The notes: generated by a model from the sequence alone, not told the origin. Shown: positions 10,614 to 25,680, counted from the first letter of the stretch. The stretch: DNA of 64,000 nucleotides from Oncomelania hupensis (GCA_036898135.1 CM072512.1:8339484-8403483), one strand, 5' to 3'. A program made the numbers and translations.

Positions 10614-12510
10614 TCATGATCAAGACTCGCTTTAGATCAAGCATTAACATTGGCAGGACACGCACCTTTCCAGGAGCAGACAGCGGAAGTGACCACGATC
10701 CCGCGATGACGTTCTTACGGCTCCACTTGAAGAGATTAAAAACAGCAAAGTGCACCAGACTGAAGTTCGACCTGGACAAACTGCAAAACAAGCAGGTGAC
10801 AGAAATATTCCAAGCCACATTTGGAGGGAAATTTGCACCACTGCTCATTTTGGGAGCTCAAAAAGTAGATGTCAACACGATGACCACCACCTTCAACTCA
10901 GTTGTAACAGATGCCTCCACTGGGATCATTGGCAAGCACCGCCCATAGAATAAACCCTGGATAACTCCTGAACTTTTGGACCTGTGTGATAAACGAAGTT
11001 AGATTAAAAAGAAAAGGAACAGCTCACTGGGAACTTATGCCTACCGAAAACCAAGAACAACAAGTCAGCTGGAGTGGACAACATACCCGCAGAATTGCTT
11101 CAAGCAGGAGGAGAGATTGACGCCCTCACTATTATCTGTAACAAGATCTGGCACAGTGGGGAGTGGCTACAACATGGACCCAGTCGCTTACCATCAATCT
11201 TCCCAAAAAGGGTAACTTCAGGAGTGTAAAAATTATCGCACCATCAGCCATTCCAGCAAGGTCTTCCTGAAAATAATACTCAACAGGTTGAAACCCAAGC
11301 TGAGCAAATAATAGCTGAAGAACAAACATGCTTCAGGGCAGGGCGAAGTACCACTGAACAGATTTCCAACCTCAGAATAATCTGCGAGAAATACCTACAG
11401 CACCAACAACTTCTATATCATGTGTTTATAGACTTCAAGAAGGCGTTTGGTCGAGTCTGGCATGCAGCTCTATGGACAACCATGAGAGTGTACAACATCA
11501 GACCCAAAATTATTGAAGTCATCAAAATGACAAGGCTACCAAAGCAGTTCTCCACAACAGCGCCATTGGGAACTGGTTCATAATAACAATCGGTGTGCGT
11601 CAAGGATGCCTACTCTCTCCAACAATCTTCAACATCTTCTTAGAGCGCATCATGTCGGATGCCCTTGCAGACCACGACGGCACATTCAGCACAGGGGATA
11701 GAGTAATCTCCAACCTCCGTTTTGCGGATGACATTGATGGATTGGTTGGAGAAAAACAAGAACTTGAACAACTATTACAGAGGCTTGACACCACCTCCAG
11801 AGCCTATGGAATGGAAATAAGTGCAGAGAAGACTAAAATGATGACCAACAACGCCAGTGATATCAACACGGACATCAAAGTCCAAAGTCAGTCTCTCGGC
11901 ACAGTGCATAGCTTCATATATTTATGAACTATTGTATCAGACAATGGGTCCTGACAGGAAGTCATCTCCAGGATCGCACAAACAACTGACAAGCTTGAAG
12001 CCCATTTGGAAAGACATGACCATCAGTCTACATTTCAAGTTAAAGCTGCAGCGCTTCCTTGTCACCTCCATCTTCCTATACGCTGGCGAAACATGGACCC
12101 TCACAGCAGATCTACAACGAAGAATACAAAGCATTGAGATGATGTGCTACAGGGGACTTCTTGGCATTTCCTATACCCAGCACAACACCAACGACGAAGT
12201 CCGAAAAAAATTACACAAGCCATTTGAAAACATGATGACATGCTCACAGTGGTGAAGAAACGGAAACTCCGATGGTATGGCCACGTCGCCAGAGCATCCG
12301 GCCTTGCAAAGACCACCCCCAAGGCACGGTGCAAGGAGGCAGAAGAAGAGGGAGAAAAAGAGGTGGGAGGACGACATTCGAGAATAACCTGGCTTGACAC
12401 TGAGCGAAGCCATCAGGGTTGCTGAGGACAGAGAAAGATGGAGTACGCTGGTTAAACGATCATCTGCGGTGCCCCAACGACCTTCGAGTTACGGGATATG
12501 ATAGAATATG
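10614..12510 (+). mobile_element. RTE-like LINE copy H, 5'-truncated with internal deletions
   Basis: Starts within the endonuclease C-terminus (CGCTTTAGATCAAGCATTAAC) and runs to GAGTTACGGGATATGATAG, a worn version of the terminal repeat. About 0.4 kb between the endonuclease end and the RT start is missing near 11055, and other small deletions break the frame. Recognisable pieces are the SDH-region remnant (SGSDHDPAM), FADDIDGLVGEKQEL at 11728 onward, and the C-terminal RRIQSIEM block. No clear TSD was found. Confidence 0.85.
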
Positions 12511-12904
12511 TTTTGGAGTGCGTCAGAGCTGTGTAATGAGTCCTATATTATTATTTTTTTAATATTTATTAATAAATTAGAAAAATGATGTCAATAATTC
12601 TGGTGTACATGATGTCCTGCTTTTGCCAACTTGGTTAGAATTCTTAATCATTGCATTTGCTGATGATGAACGATTACATATGAACTCACTTCAGATTTGT
12701 TGTGGCTAATTGTTACTAAGGAAAAGAAAAAAAGTATTTTGTACTATTAAGAGACCAGAAACCGGTACAGAAGCACCGCTGACAAAGATAAACGATCGGC
12801 AACTTTTCCTCCGTATTTTTTCTTTATAAAAGCTACCGCATTTCCGTATTTAATTCACTTCGCCGGAATTAAATACGGTCAATCCGTACTGGTTGGCACC
12901 TCTG
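12511..12904. other. No gene seen
   Basis: AT-rich sequence between RTE copy H and a triplet tract. No coding frame or known repeat recognised. Confidence 0.4.
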
Positions 12905-12905
12905 A

Positions 12906-12908
12906 ATA

Positions 12909-13000
<92 letters not shown>
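12906..13000. repeat. (AAT)n microsatellite
   Basis: Uninterrupted AAT triplet tract of about 95 bp. The poly-Tyr and poly-Leu frames across it are artefacts. Confidence 0.97.
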
Positions 13001-13003
<3 letters not shown>

Positions 13004-13219
13004 AGTGTTCTTATTAAGGGCAATTCCCCCTGCGGGCTCAACGCGCATGCAAACAGCAGCCGGCCGCACGCATTCATACAAAAACACTGCCGTACGGGAA
13101 TAGGGGGAGAGGGAAGAAAGTAATGCATAAGCATAAAAATGTCAACGGAATAATGGTTCACAGATTAAAAGCTGCACCAAAAAAGTATGTCTTGAGCTTT
13201 GCCTTAGCGACGAAACGTT

Positions 13220-13560
13220 CCTCAGCTCAGTGGGCAACGAGTTCCATATCACCAGTCTTTTCTGTGTTCAATATCAGCCTATTAGGCCTACTGTTCATCC
13301 ATTTAAGCACATCTTCAATGCAGTTCTGCACACTAGCCTGAGCCGTCTGAAAATCAGCAGGGGGTGCACTTTTAGAGAGTTCCGTATCATGGGCGTATTT
13401 GTGATAGTCACAGTCATGTTTGCTAATAATGTTAGAAAGAGGCTGTGCGTACAGCAAAAACAACACTGGACCCAAAACAGACCCCCTGGGGCACACCAAA
13501 CTCAAGAGTCTGTGTTGAAGAGACACTACCATTAATAATGACAACCTGCTTTCTATCACA
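13220..13560 (-). mobile_element. CR1/L2-like LINE reverse transcriptase fragment
   Basis: The minus-strand frame contains CPRGSVLGPVLFLLY (normally PQGSVLGP), then CDYHKYAHDTEL, the equivalent of the Y/F-ADD catalytic motif with the first Asp changed to His, then CIEDVLKWMNS and LILNTEKT. This is RT motifs 4 to 6 of a CR1/L2-like LINE. It is truncated at both ends and non-functional. No 3' tail is visible. Confidence 0.8.
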
Positions 13561-14895
13561 TAGGTAGGATTTATACTTATTATATTTGGCTGGGTAGGTA
13601 GGATTTAAATTTTTTATATTTGGTTGAACCAGAGATTTGAAAATGTAATTGCCGCTTTGTTTTTGGAGGGTAAGTTTTCAAAGAACGACTCCTAAACTGT
13701 TTACCTCCTTTCTAAGATTAATTCGTTTCTTCTCCTTATATACCAACTATTGATACTGTTTACGTTCGCGTTGACATGAATTCGTTTATGCGTGATTATA
13801 TCTATTAATAACAATATGCATTAATATAGTAAGGCTGAATGTGATAACTGTGTCCGTTTTTGTAAAACTAATCCGGAGACTAAACTCACTTTTTGTTCCG
13901 AGTCCCTTGTATTATGACTTACAGAACAAGTTCGACTTCAAACTCATTCCCGTTAACAGCCTGCTCAATGGCAATGATGCGCAACTATGCGCGTTATGTT
14001 CCGAAATGTGTATGTAATGCTGTAACAAGATAGCAAGCTATTCAAATGTATTTTCAGACACTCTCACCTATAGCCCCAAAATAAGCATTTTCAGTAGTGT
14101 TATTGTTGTTGGCGGTGTTGCGTCTCGGCTTTCTCCTAACGAAGCAACAAGAAAACATGAAACGATCGGACATAATCTATCGGCAAGCAAAAAAACATGG
14201 ATAAAATGAATAAATAAATAAATAAATAAATAAAAATAACAATCGACTAAATAAGTTTTTAGATCTATACAGATCAAAACGTGTTTTTAAATTGGCGAAT
14301 TGAAGCGCAATGACCTTGACCTTTGAGAAAGTACACATATGAATGATCTGACATGCGTAGTTGTAGTTAAAGTATTCGCAAAGCACAAATAATGGAATTC
14401 GGTTAATTTATTTTTGAGATAAGGCAAAACATGTGTTTTTAACACAAAAAAAAACTTGAATTTGGGAACGACGGACTAACCACTGACCGACAACCAGACT
14501 GTCCCGGAAGTATGGCCATAATTTGAAGTATTTCAGTCCTGTATTTTTATACCAAAACATTTTTTTTACATCGCCTCAGCCGTATTGGAAGTATTTATTA
14601 AAACGTGTTTAGCAAAAAAAAAAAAAAAAAGCACTCCAGTGACCTTGAATTTTGTGGTACAGTAAATAATATGGATGGGAGGGGGGAGGGGGGCAGGCCA
14701 TTAATGTAGGTAATGTTCCTATGAAGTTTGGTCAAAATCTGTTGGGTGATTCTTGAGATGCAGCATCCAACGGACGGACCGACCAACCGATCCCAGACAT
14801 TTGGCTCGTTCTGATTCGGACTATTTCAAAGAATTTTCAGATAAGTCTGGAGAAAAAAGAGCAAGTATTATTTTAAATACCGATTTAAAAGATAT
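13561..14895. repeat. Non-coding; interspersed repeat copy at about 14030-14440
   Basis: No gene seen. The stretch about 14030-14440, including CAATGACCTTGACCTTTGAGAAAG and AAACATGTGTTTTTAACAC, is a diverged relative of about 43380-43705. Within it is an (AATA)n run near 14213-14236. The section 14630-14800 has a G-rich run and a sentence-like AGTTTGGTCAAAATCTGTTGG module typical of mollusc interspersed repeats. Confidence 0.45.
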
Positions 14896-14944
14896 TTTTT
14901 GATTGATTTTTTGATTGATTTTTTGATTGATTTTTTGATTGATT
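14896..14944. repeat. TTTTTTGATTGA tandem repeat
   Basis: Four near-perfect 12-bp units, followed at 14955-14998 by a (GC)n(GT)n tract. Confidence 0.9.
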
Positions 14945-14972
14945 GTATAGATAGGCGCGCGCGCGCGCGTGT

Positions 14973-15003
<31 letters not shown>

Positions 15004-15129
15004 ATCGTCTAAAATCATTGTATGAAATGAATAGACGTTAAATAAAAGAACTGAACTGAAACTGAAATGAAGACGAGGAGGTAATAGCAGTCCATTGTGC
15101 AGAGCCCAGCAACAATAAACCCCCGTCAC

Positions 15130-15880
15130 ATGTGCCAGTGGCTACAGTATGTGCCAATGGTTACAGTATGTGCCAGTGGCTACAGTATGTGCCAATGGTT
15201 ACAGTATGTGCCAGTGGCTACAGTATGTGCCAATGGTTACAGTATGTGCCAATGGCTACAGTATGTGCCAACGGCTACAGTATGTGCCAATGGTTACAGT
15301 ATGTGCCAATGGCTACAGTATGTGCCAATGGCTACAGTATGTGCCAATGGTTACAGTATGTGCCAATGGCTACAGTATGTGCCAATGGCTACAGTATGTG
15401 CCAATGGTTACAGTATGTGCCAATGGCTACAGTATGTGCCAATGGCTACAGTATGTGCCAATGGCTACAGTATGTGCCAGTGGCTACAGTATGTGCCAAT
15501 GGTTACAGTATGTGCCAATGGCTACAGTATGTGCCAATGTCTACAGTATGTGCCAATGGTTACAGTATGTGCCAATGGTTACAGTATGTGCCAATGGTTA
15601 CAGTATGTGCCAATGGTTACAGTATGTGCCAATGTCTACAGTATGTGCCAATGGTTACAGTATGTGCCAATGGCTACAGTATGTGCCAATGGTTACAGTA
15701 TGTGCCAATGGTTACAGTATGTGCCAATGGTTACAGTATGTGCCAATGGTTACAGTATGTGCCAATGGTTACAGTATGTGCCAATGGCTACAGTATGTGC
15801 CAATGGTTACAGTATGTGCCAATGGTTACAGTATGTGCCAATGGTTACAGTATGTGCCAGTGGCTACATTATGTGCTAAT
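15130..15880. repeat. 19-bp minisatellite, about 40 units
   Basis: Units of the form TGTGCCAATGGTTACAGTA repeat head to tail with few variants (GGC/GGT/GTC before TACAG, CAG or CAA earlier). Because 19 is not divisible by 3 and the unit lacks stops, all three forward frames stay open, giving frames of 255-320 codons with a 19-residue period. Variants are ordered: the first six units alternate CAG-GGC with CAA-GGT, then a T-C-C trimer pattern follows, then mostly GGT units. No promoter or splice context supports a protein. Confidence 0.95.
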
Positions 15881-18666
<2,786 letters not shown>

Positions 18667-18669
18667 AAA

Positions 18670-18749
<80 letters not shown>

Positions 18750-18755
18750 CCATCA
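18667..18755. repeat. (ATC)n microsatellite
   Basis: Long CAT triplet tract, with poly-His as the artefact frame. Confidence 0.97.
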
Positions 18756-18814
18756 TGATCATCATCTATTGAAGAGCTTTTAATGTCTTTATCCTTGAAG
18801 TAGGCTATCTTATA

Positions 18815-19903
18815 GCCTATCCTATCCCATAACTCGAAGGTCGTTGGGGCACCACAGATGATCGTTTAACCAGCGTTCTCCATCTCTCTGTCCTCAACCC
18901 TCATGGCTTCACTTAGTGTCAAGCCAGTCCATTCTCAAATGTTGTCCTCCCATCTCTTCTTTTCATGTCTCCCTATTCTTCTGCCTTTTTGCACCGTGCC
19001 TTGCAGGATGGGTTTTGCAAGGCCTGATACTCTGGTGATGTGGCCATACCATCAGAGTCTCCGTTTCCTCACCACTGTAAGCATGTCATCGTGTTGTCCA
19101 ATGGCTTATGTGATGGTCTGTCGGACTTCGTTGTTGGTGATGTGCTGGGTATAGGAAATGCCCAGAAGTCTTCAGTAGCACCTCATCTCCATGCTGTGTA
19201 TTCGTCGTTGTAGATCTGCAGTGACGGTCCATGTTTTACAACTTTTAGGAAGATGGAGATGACAAGGAAGCGCAGCAGCCTTACCTTGGAATGTAGACTG
19301 ATGGTCTTGTATTTCCAAATGGGCTTCAATCTTTTCAGGACAGCAGCTGTTTTTTAGCGATCCTGAAGAGGACTTCCTGTCGGGACCCATTGTCTGATAA
19401 AAGGGCTCCTAAATATTTGAAGCTATGCACTGTGTTGAGGGATTGGCCTTGAACTTGGATGTCCATGTTGATGTCACTGGTGTTGTTGGTCATAATTGTG
19501 GTCTTCTCTGCACTTATTTCCATTCCATAGGCTCTAGAGGTGGTGTCAATCCTCTGTACCAGCTGTTCTAGTTCTTGTCCAGCCAATCCATCAATGTCAT
19601 CCGCAAAACGGAGGTTGGAGATTGCTCTACCCCCTATGCTGACTGTGCCTTCGTGAGCTGCAAGGGCATCTGACATGTTTCGTTCTAGGAAGATGTTGAA
19701 AAGTTTTGGAGACAGTAGGCATCCTTGACGCACACCGATTTTTGTTCTAAACATGTTCCCAATGGCGCTGTTGTGGAGGACTACATTGGTAGCCTTGTCA
19801 TATAAGCTTTTGGTGACTTCAATAATTTTAGGGCTGAATTTTTACGCTCTCATGGTTGCCCACAGAGCTGCATGCCAAACTCGGTCAAATGCTTTTTTGA
19901 AGT
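18815..19903 (-). mobile_element. RTE-like LINE copy G, 5'-truncated
   Basis: The left end is the complement of the family's terminal repeat (CCTATCCTATCCCATAACTC). The element reads leftward from the RT finger/palm boundary to the end. The frame 19335-19754 carries IGVRQGCLLSPKLFN and LRFADDIDGLAG. Frames are broken near 19330. The 5' truncation point (about 19903) abuts a decayed gypsy pol fragment, so this copy inserted into it, or the junction was made by deletion. Confidence 0.88.
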
Positions 19904-19911
19904 TTCCATGG

Positions 19912-21500
19912 TTTGGGTATTTCCTTTCAGCCCTTAACAGCTACTTGCTGGCGTAACTGGTCCTTCGTGTTCTTGCATCAGTGTGGCTCCGATGCTCTTG
20001 TCCGTTGCGTTTGTTCGTGTCAGGAAGTCTTAGCATCGGGTCCTTGGAAAGGAGGTCCTTAAGCTAGTCCGAACTGTACTTGGTTCTAACAACCTTTCCA
20101 CACTAGATCCGACAAGGGTGCTGTGACGGCGGCATAGTTCGGTATGTACTCCCTATAGTATCCAGCCAACTCCCAGGTAAGACCGCACTTACTTCGTGCT
20201 TTGAGGTCGTGTGGCGTTCAGAATCGTGGTGACGTTCACAAGCAAAAGTCATTTTTTGCCATGGTATGTCCTATTGAGGCACGAGAACTTGGCAATAGCC
20301 TTTGCTGAGGACAATCTTTGAGAAAAATGTGCTTCCTGATACATGACGGAACAGGTCTGCTGTACAAGGCATCGGCTCAGGGTCGAAGACGGTGATCTTG
20401 TTTAATTTCTTTTAATCGAGGCAAACTCTGTTGCTCCCTTCCTTCTTCTTTACGACCACGACAGAGGACGCATAGGGACGAGATGGGAGGGGGGAGTGGG
20501 GGGGAAGACTGGACTCTATAATGACGCCCATATTCAACATCTCGTCGACGTCTTTGTTAAAATATTCGCGGGTCTAAAAAGTGATCGGCAAGTGTTTGAA
20601 TCGAACTGGAATGTATGAAGTACTGTGAACTTTATGTTCGACGAAAGACGTACATGTAGAGCCTGGGATATCTATGAATCTATGGTGAAACTCGCACATT
20701 AAGTCCTTTAGCTCCATCGTTTGAAGCTCCGTCCGGATTGGTCTAATTATGGATGCCTTCTTCCTGTGGAAGTCTCCAAGTTCTAACAGTTCATCGCTGT
20801 CAAAGCTGTCGTCAATTTCAGCTGCTGCTGTTATAGTCAGTGGTGGCCTTTCCACGTACAGCTTAAGGAAGTTGGCGTGGCCGACTTTCACCTTGTTGTC
20901 GCTGATCTCCACCAGGACCTCCACTTTGTATATGGCTTTCCACTGCACCAGCCACCTATTGTGATTGGTAGGTGGCAGTACCAGCCCTTTGTTGCCAGGT
21001 TTAAACTCCTTGTTCACAGCCTTGCGGTCATAGCAGCGCTTTCCACAGTCCTGGGATTTCTTCTGGTTTTCTCTGGCTATCTCGAGAGTCAAACACGTAC
21101 GTGTAGCTGTTCTTCATTTCAGGAGTGTCCACGTCTATTGTCCACAGTTCTTCAGGATGTGCATCGGACCTCGGATGGTTCTGCGGTACAGTAGTTCGAA
21201 CTGAGAAAAGCCTGTGGACTCCTGCGGTACTTCTCTGTAGGCGAACAACAACACGTTGAGGTATCGATTCCACTTTCTGGGTAACGCTTGCTCGCTGCAC
21301 AGCTTCTTCAGGGAAGATTTTAGTGTAGCATTGAACTTCTCGACGAGCCCGTTGCATATTGAATGATAGGTGTGGTTATCAAATGGCGGATGCTTAGCAG
21401 TCTGTTGACCTCCTTCATGCAATCAGATCGGCAGAAACAATGAAGTCAGCCTGGCCAATAGAACGCTGCCTGGATTTGATCCGACGTCTTCTTGAAGCCT
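19912..21500 (-). mobile_element. Decayed Ty3/gypsy pol fragment, integrase then RT then RNase H
   Basis: Read on the minus strand from 21500: integrase zinc-finger tail, a deletion of about 0.33 kb near 21424 that removes the first two catalytic Asp residues, then ICNGLVEKFNATLK (catalytic Glu), LLFAYREVPQEST, a damaged GPY/F module (20870-20960), HANFLKLYVER, then the pre-RT segment ELKDLMCEFHHRF. RT follows as FNKDVDEMLNMGVI, RPYASSVVVVKK, SNRVCLD, KLNKITVFDPEPMP and LSKGYCQV, interrupted by stops (TAA near 20415, TAG near 20275). RNase H-side relics (RLPDTNK, LLRAERKYP) end at about 19920. It confirms that integrase precedes RT in this family. Confidence 0.8.
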
Positions 21501-21504
21501 GGAA

Positions 21505-21850
21505 AGCCAGGGTCTCCATCTTTTTTCAGCCAGGATTCAGAAAGACACAAAAGATTAGAGTCTTTGTACTCATGCAGGTTCTGCACAATAGCCAGGCATT
21601 CATCTAGTTTATTTCGCACTGACTGAACGTTGCCAGATCTTATGGAAGGCAGGGGTGGTCTGTTTCGTCGTCTTCTTGCACGTAGAATAACGCCGGAACG
21701 TCGTCCCCCTCTTTCTGGATCGACGGTGACTTAGCGCGTTGCGTATAGTTAAATCAAGCGCAACCAAATTGGGAAGAAGAAAAAAAAAAAAAAAAAGGAG
21801 GAGCGTGGTGAAGCCTAAACAACTGCTCTTTGCTATAAGGAACATTATAG
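21505..21850 (-). mobile_element. LINE endonuclease N-terminus (CR1/L2-like), fragment
   Basis: Minus-strand reading gives YSKEQLFRLHHA near 21835, a T-run, then RARRRRNRPPLPSI, GNVQSVRNKLDECLAIV and LLCLSESWLKKDGD, where the conserved Glu of the apurinic-type endonuclease lies. This is the start of ORF2 in CR1/L2-type LINEs. It stops abruptly at about 21500, where gypsy integrase sequence begins; both sides share GACGTCTTCTTGA at the join. Confidence 0.7.
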
Positions 21851-22166
21851 CAACGAATCAAGCGCACCCAAAATGGCGCCTTTCAAAAAAATTTCACTAA
21901 CCTGGCAATGTTCACTCAAAGCACACAAAAACTTTCCACTAACAGTCAATCTAATTACACATTTAGCATCCACCTACATGCAACTTCACCTAGCAGACTA
22001 CAAACTTTCAAGACTAACGCTTCCCTAAACCATGAACTAGCACCACTACGTTCTAAGAAGTGTGTCACACCACTGGGTCGAACCACGAGTTGAGTAAATA
22101 AATGACAAAAAAAATAATTTTTTTAAAAATGTGTTGGACCCTAACTGGTGCAAAGATTTATCGCAT

Positions 22167-22605
<439 letters not shown>

Positions 22606-22614
22606 TAACTAAAT

Positions 22615-23230
22615 ACAAAGTTTTAAAGAAATCAGTCCATTAGTTAACAGAAAGGTGCGCACAATAACGAACTAGCGTCACCACGATGACGTCACTCAAT
22701 ATACATAAGTTTGACTAAGGCTCAACGCATCTGTACACTCTTATTTGCATACAAAGTTTAAAGGACATGTAAATGAAAAAATTACAGGTTACATTATTAT
22801 GATTATGTCATTCGATCTGTTAAATGTTGGTTTTATGTTGGAGGCATACGTACAGTCTGATTAAATCCTTCCAGTAGTTTTGGAGAAAATAGGATTACCA
22901 AAAACCTATTAATGACGTCACCATGACGACGTCACACGATGACGTCACTCTATATACCATAGTTTCATTTAAGATTCAAGGCATCTGTACACTCTAATTA
23001 CATACGACGTTTTAAATAAAAATTACCTCACGATGATTACTTTACTCGATTTGCATAAGTTTGGTTTTATTTTAGAGGGACAGGTAAAGCCTAAGTATAT
23101 ACCAAACGTGAACCAAATCCCTTCAGTAGTTGGGGAGAAATAGGATTAGAAAAAAAATCACAACAAATTATGATATCGCCATGATGACGTCAAACAAAGT
23201 GCATAGTTTTATTTGCCTTCTAGTAGGGTT
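22615..23230. repeat. Diverged tandem repeats of about 240 bp with TGACGTCA palindromes
   Basis: Three loose units share GA(T/C)GACGTCA followed 15-20 bp later by CATAGTTT or CATAAGTTT, at about 22686, 22937 and 23184, and TCTGTACACTCT(A/T)ATT blocks. The unit is interrupted at 23230 by a TIR element and resumes at 25196. TGACGTCA is a perfect CRE half-palindrome pair, but no regulatory role can be shown. Confidence 0.55.
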
Positions 23231-23441
23231 TGTGCAGGCCTAATTGGACGCCCCTGCCTATTTGGACACCGGCGCCCAATTGGGTCTGACATAGAAGCCT
23301 AATTGGACGCCCCTGCCTATTTGGACGCCGGCGTCCAATTGGGTCTGACATAGAGGCCTGATTAGACGCCCCCTGCCTAATTGGACGCCCCAAATATAAA
23401 TCGTTGTTTGTATTTAATATTATCCCTATGTGTTTTTGTAT

Positions 23442-23490
23442 GTGTGTGTGTATGTATGTATGTATGTATGTATGTATGTATGTATGTATG

Positions 23491-23520
<30 letters not shown>
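23442..23520. repeat. (TATG)n microsatellite
   Basis: TGTA tetranucleotide tract inside the TIR element; a complementary (ACAT)n tract lies at 24980-25042 near the other end. Confidence 0.95.
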
Positions 23521-23521
<1 letters not shown>

Positions 23522-23777
23522 TATATTTTATGTAATATTATACCTATATAATAAACAATTGGGAAGTGGCGCTCAAATGCTAATGTTCTGTAATATAATT
23601 GATTCGAACCAATAGAGATGAGGCGATTTGAGGATATTATCCACCAAGCAGACATGCAATAATGACTTTAAAGCTCTTCAACAGTGCCTTTAGTACACAA
23701 ATGAACTTGTCTGTAAAATACGCTGCTGCCTTCGACGGTAACGCGCTAACAGTTGCCACTGACACATTGGTAGATGA

Positions 23778-23778
<1 letters not shown>

Positions 23779-23868
<90 letters not shown>
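23779..23868. repeat. (ATT)n microsatellite
   Basis: Uninterrupted ATT tract of about 90 bp inside the TIR element; poly-Leu and poly-Ile frames are artefacts. Confidence 0.97.
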
Positions 23869-23869
<1 letters not shown>

Positions 23870-24444
23870 AGTCATCTGCAACATCTTCACTTCAATCATG
23901 GAGTCTCTGTGCCAGTCTGTGGGATAAAAAAAATAAAGCATGCTGCAATATGATGATGATGAAGATGATCTGTTGTTTAAAGTCCTTCGATGTGTTAGAC
24001 CTATATAGGACTGATCTTGTATTATTACGGAAAGGTACAGAGAAGGGGGCCTAGCCTAAAACACATAATATTACTTTTTGCTAAAAACTGTAACACCAAG
24101 ATATATTATACATATACACAGTGAAATAGTCACACGCATATTATGTATTCAAATTAAAAATCAAATGTACAACTAAAACGCGACACGGAACGAAATCCTT
24201 AAAACATAGATATTAAAACTTATAGAAAAACTTTGTACATACAGTGAATTTTGTACAATCGGGGATGGGGTTGGGGGGGGGGGGGCAGGGACAGAAACCC
24301 CACGGAGGAGAGGGAGACAGCAACCCCATCTCCGGGTATGAACCTCACAACGCAGACCCTCCCCACACCAGCCCCCCCTCCGCCCCCCCTCCGCCCCCCC
24401 TCCGCCCCCCCCTCCGCCCCCCCCCCCCTATTAGAAAATAAAAT

Positions 24445-24677
24445 GGGGGCGCGAACCGGTGCGGACTGGCAAGCAAGAGTGCCAGGGTTCGAATCCAGCG
24501 GGCGGAAGACGAAATGGCCCTATTTTTTCGTCCAACTTAATATTTCCATTGTTGGAATGGTTCGATGATTAATTAATTAATTAATTAGGTTCCCAGTCCC
24601 CTAATTCCTGGGATGGTTATCCCCGCCTTCGTACCTAATAGGCTGATGGTCTCTGTGGACGTAAAGCAAAAAAAAAA
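24445..24677 (+). repeat. Possible tRNA-type SINE with poly-A tail
   Basis: A perfect B-box-like GGTTCGAATCC at 24486-24496 is followed by about 170 bp of body and an A-run near 24667. The 3' part (GGATGGTTATCCCCGCC) resembles 37938-37960. The A box is not convincing, so the call is tentative. It lies inside the 23231-25189 element. Confidence 0.4.
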
Positions 24678-24978
24678 AGGCACATGTGCGACACGGCACC
24701 GGTCCGCCGGGCTACTGTGCACCAGGTGCGCAGCAACCCCGGACGGAGACTTGAGACTAGCTAACTTAAACATGGAATTAAAAGATTAAGATTGTAAAAA
24801 AATGACCTAATTATAATACACCTACAGGTAGGGGAGGGGGTTGGGGCCAGCGGGCCGGCCGGGACAGGACTTCGCCGGGTGGGGACGGCCCCCGCCCGGA
24901 CTAGCAGTTCACCAGTTCACAACACAGCCGGCACCAACAGGTCCCCCTTTTCAGGGGCGTCGCACCAGGTGCGGCACC

Positions 24979-24991
24979 ATACATACATACA

Positions 24992-25023
<32 letters not shown>

Positions 25024-25042
25024 CACACATACATACATACAG
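24979..25042. repeat. (ACAT)n microsatellite
   Basis: ATAC tetranucleotide tract near the right arm of the TIR element. Confidence 0.95.
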
Positions 25043-25199
25043 ACACGTTATTATATGTCAAATGAAATATGTGCACTCCATGCCCAATTGGACGCCAATT
25101 AGGCAGGAGGCGTCCAATTAGGCCTCTATGTCAGACCCAATGGGACGCCGGCGTCCAAATAGGCAGGGGCGTCCAATTAGGCCTGCACAAGGGTTCACT

Positions 25200-25680
25200 A
25201 TTTCCTAAGTAAATACATAATTTCAAAGAAATCGGTCCATTAGTTTCAGAGAAAAATGCACAAATGTCACCTCCGGACGCTGGAAGGTTGCCGGACGCCC
25301 AAAGCCAAAAACAGTATTACCGAGCTTTACAGCTTGGGTTGTTGACTTTTTGACACTTTATTGTCTATTTTTTTCCGGAAATTTTTGCAGCCTGTGACGC
25401 GCCAAAACCGAACCTACCTAATATTAGTTGTGTTTTGTAAATTTTGCTTGGAAAGCAAACCGGAGTACCAGAAGTAAACCGAGACCTTGCCCGAGTCGAA
25501 ATTAAATAATATTGGAAGTAACATAACGCCCAGAACTGCCGATTAAAAACACACTTGTTGTTAATATTTTTTTATGCTGTAAAATTGATCATATTGTCCC
25601 ATTACCAACCCCATCTTCAACATCATCTTCTTTTTTCTTAATAAATAAATACATAAATGTAATAACAAAGACGAAGACGT
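25200..25680. other. No gene seen
   Basis: The first 90 bp continue the repeat interrupted at 23230 (AAAGAAATCGGTCCATTAG). The rest is AT-rich non-coding sequence. Confidence 0.4.

Larger units (their letters stand above)
23231..25189. mobile_element. Unclassified TIR element, 1,959 bp, with 6-bp TSD
   Basis: Left end TGTGCAGGCCTAATTGGACG and right end (complement) are inverted copies; the inverted match runs at least 37 bp. AGGGTT flanks both sides (23225-23230, 25190-25195). Rejoining the flanks restores the surrounding repeat. The arms are built from a roughly 61-bp module containing GGACGCCGGCGTCC (a 14-bp palindrome); about 2.5 modules at left, about 1.5 at right. The interior holds no transposase, only microsatellites, G- and C-runs and a possible SINE. 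Probably non-autonomous; superfamily not identified. Confidence 0.7.

Noticed and set aside
15130..15880. CRISPR-like direct repeats
   Set aside because: Units are contiguous with no spacers; it is a minisatellite in a eukaryotic genome.
20749..21194. Plus-strand frames of 71 and 105 codons
   Set aside because: Antisense of the decayed gypsy integrase/RT fragment.
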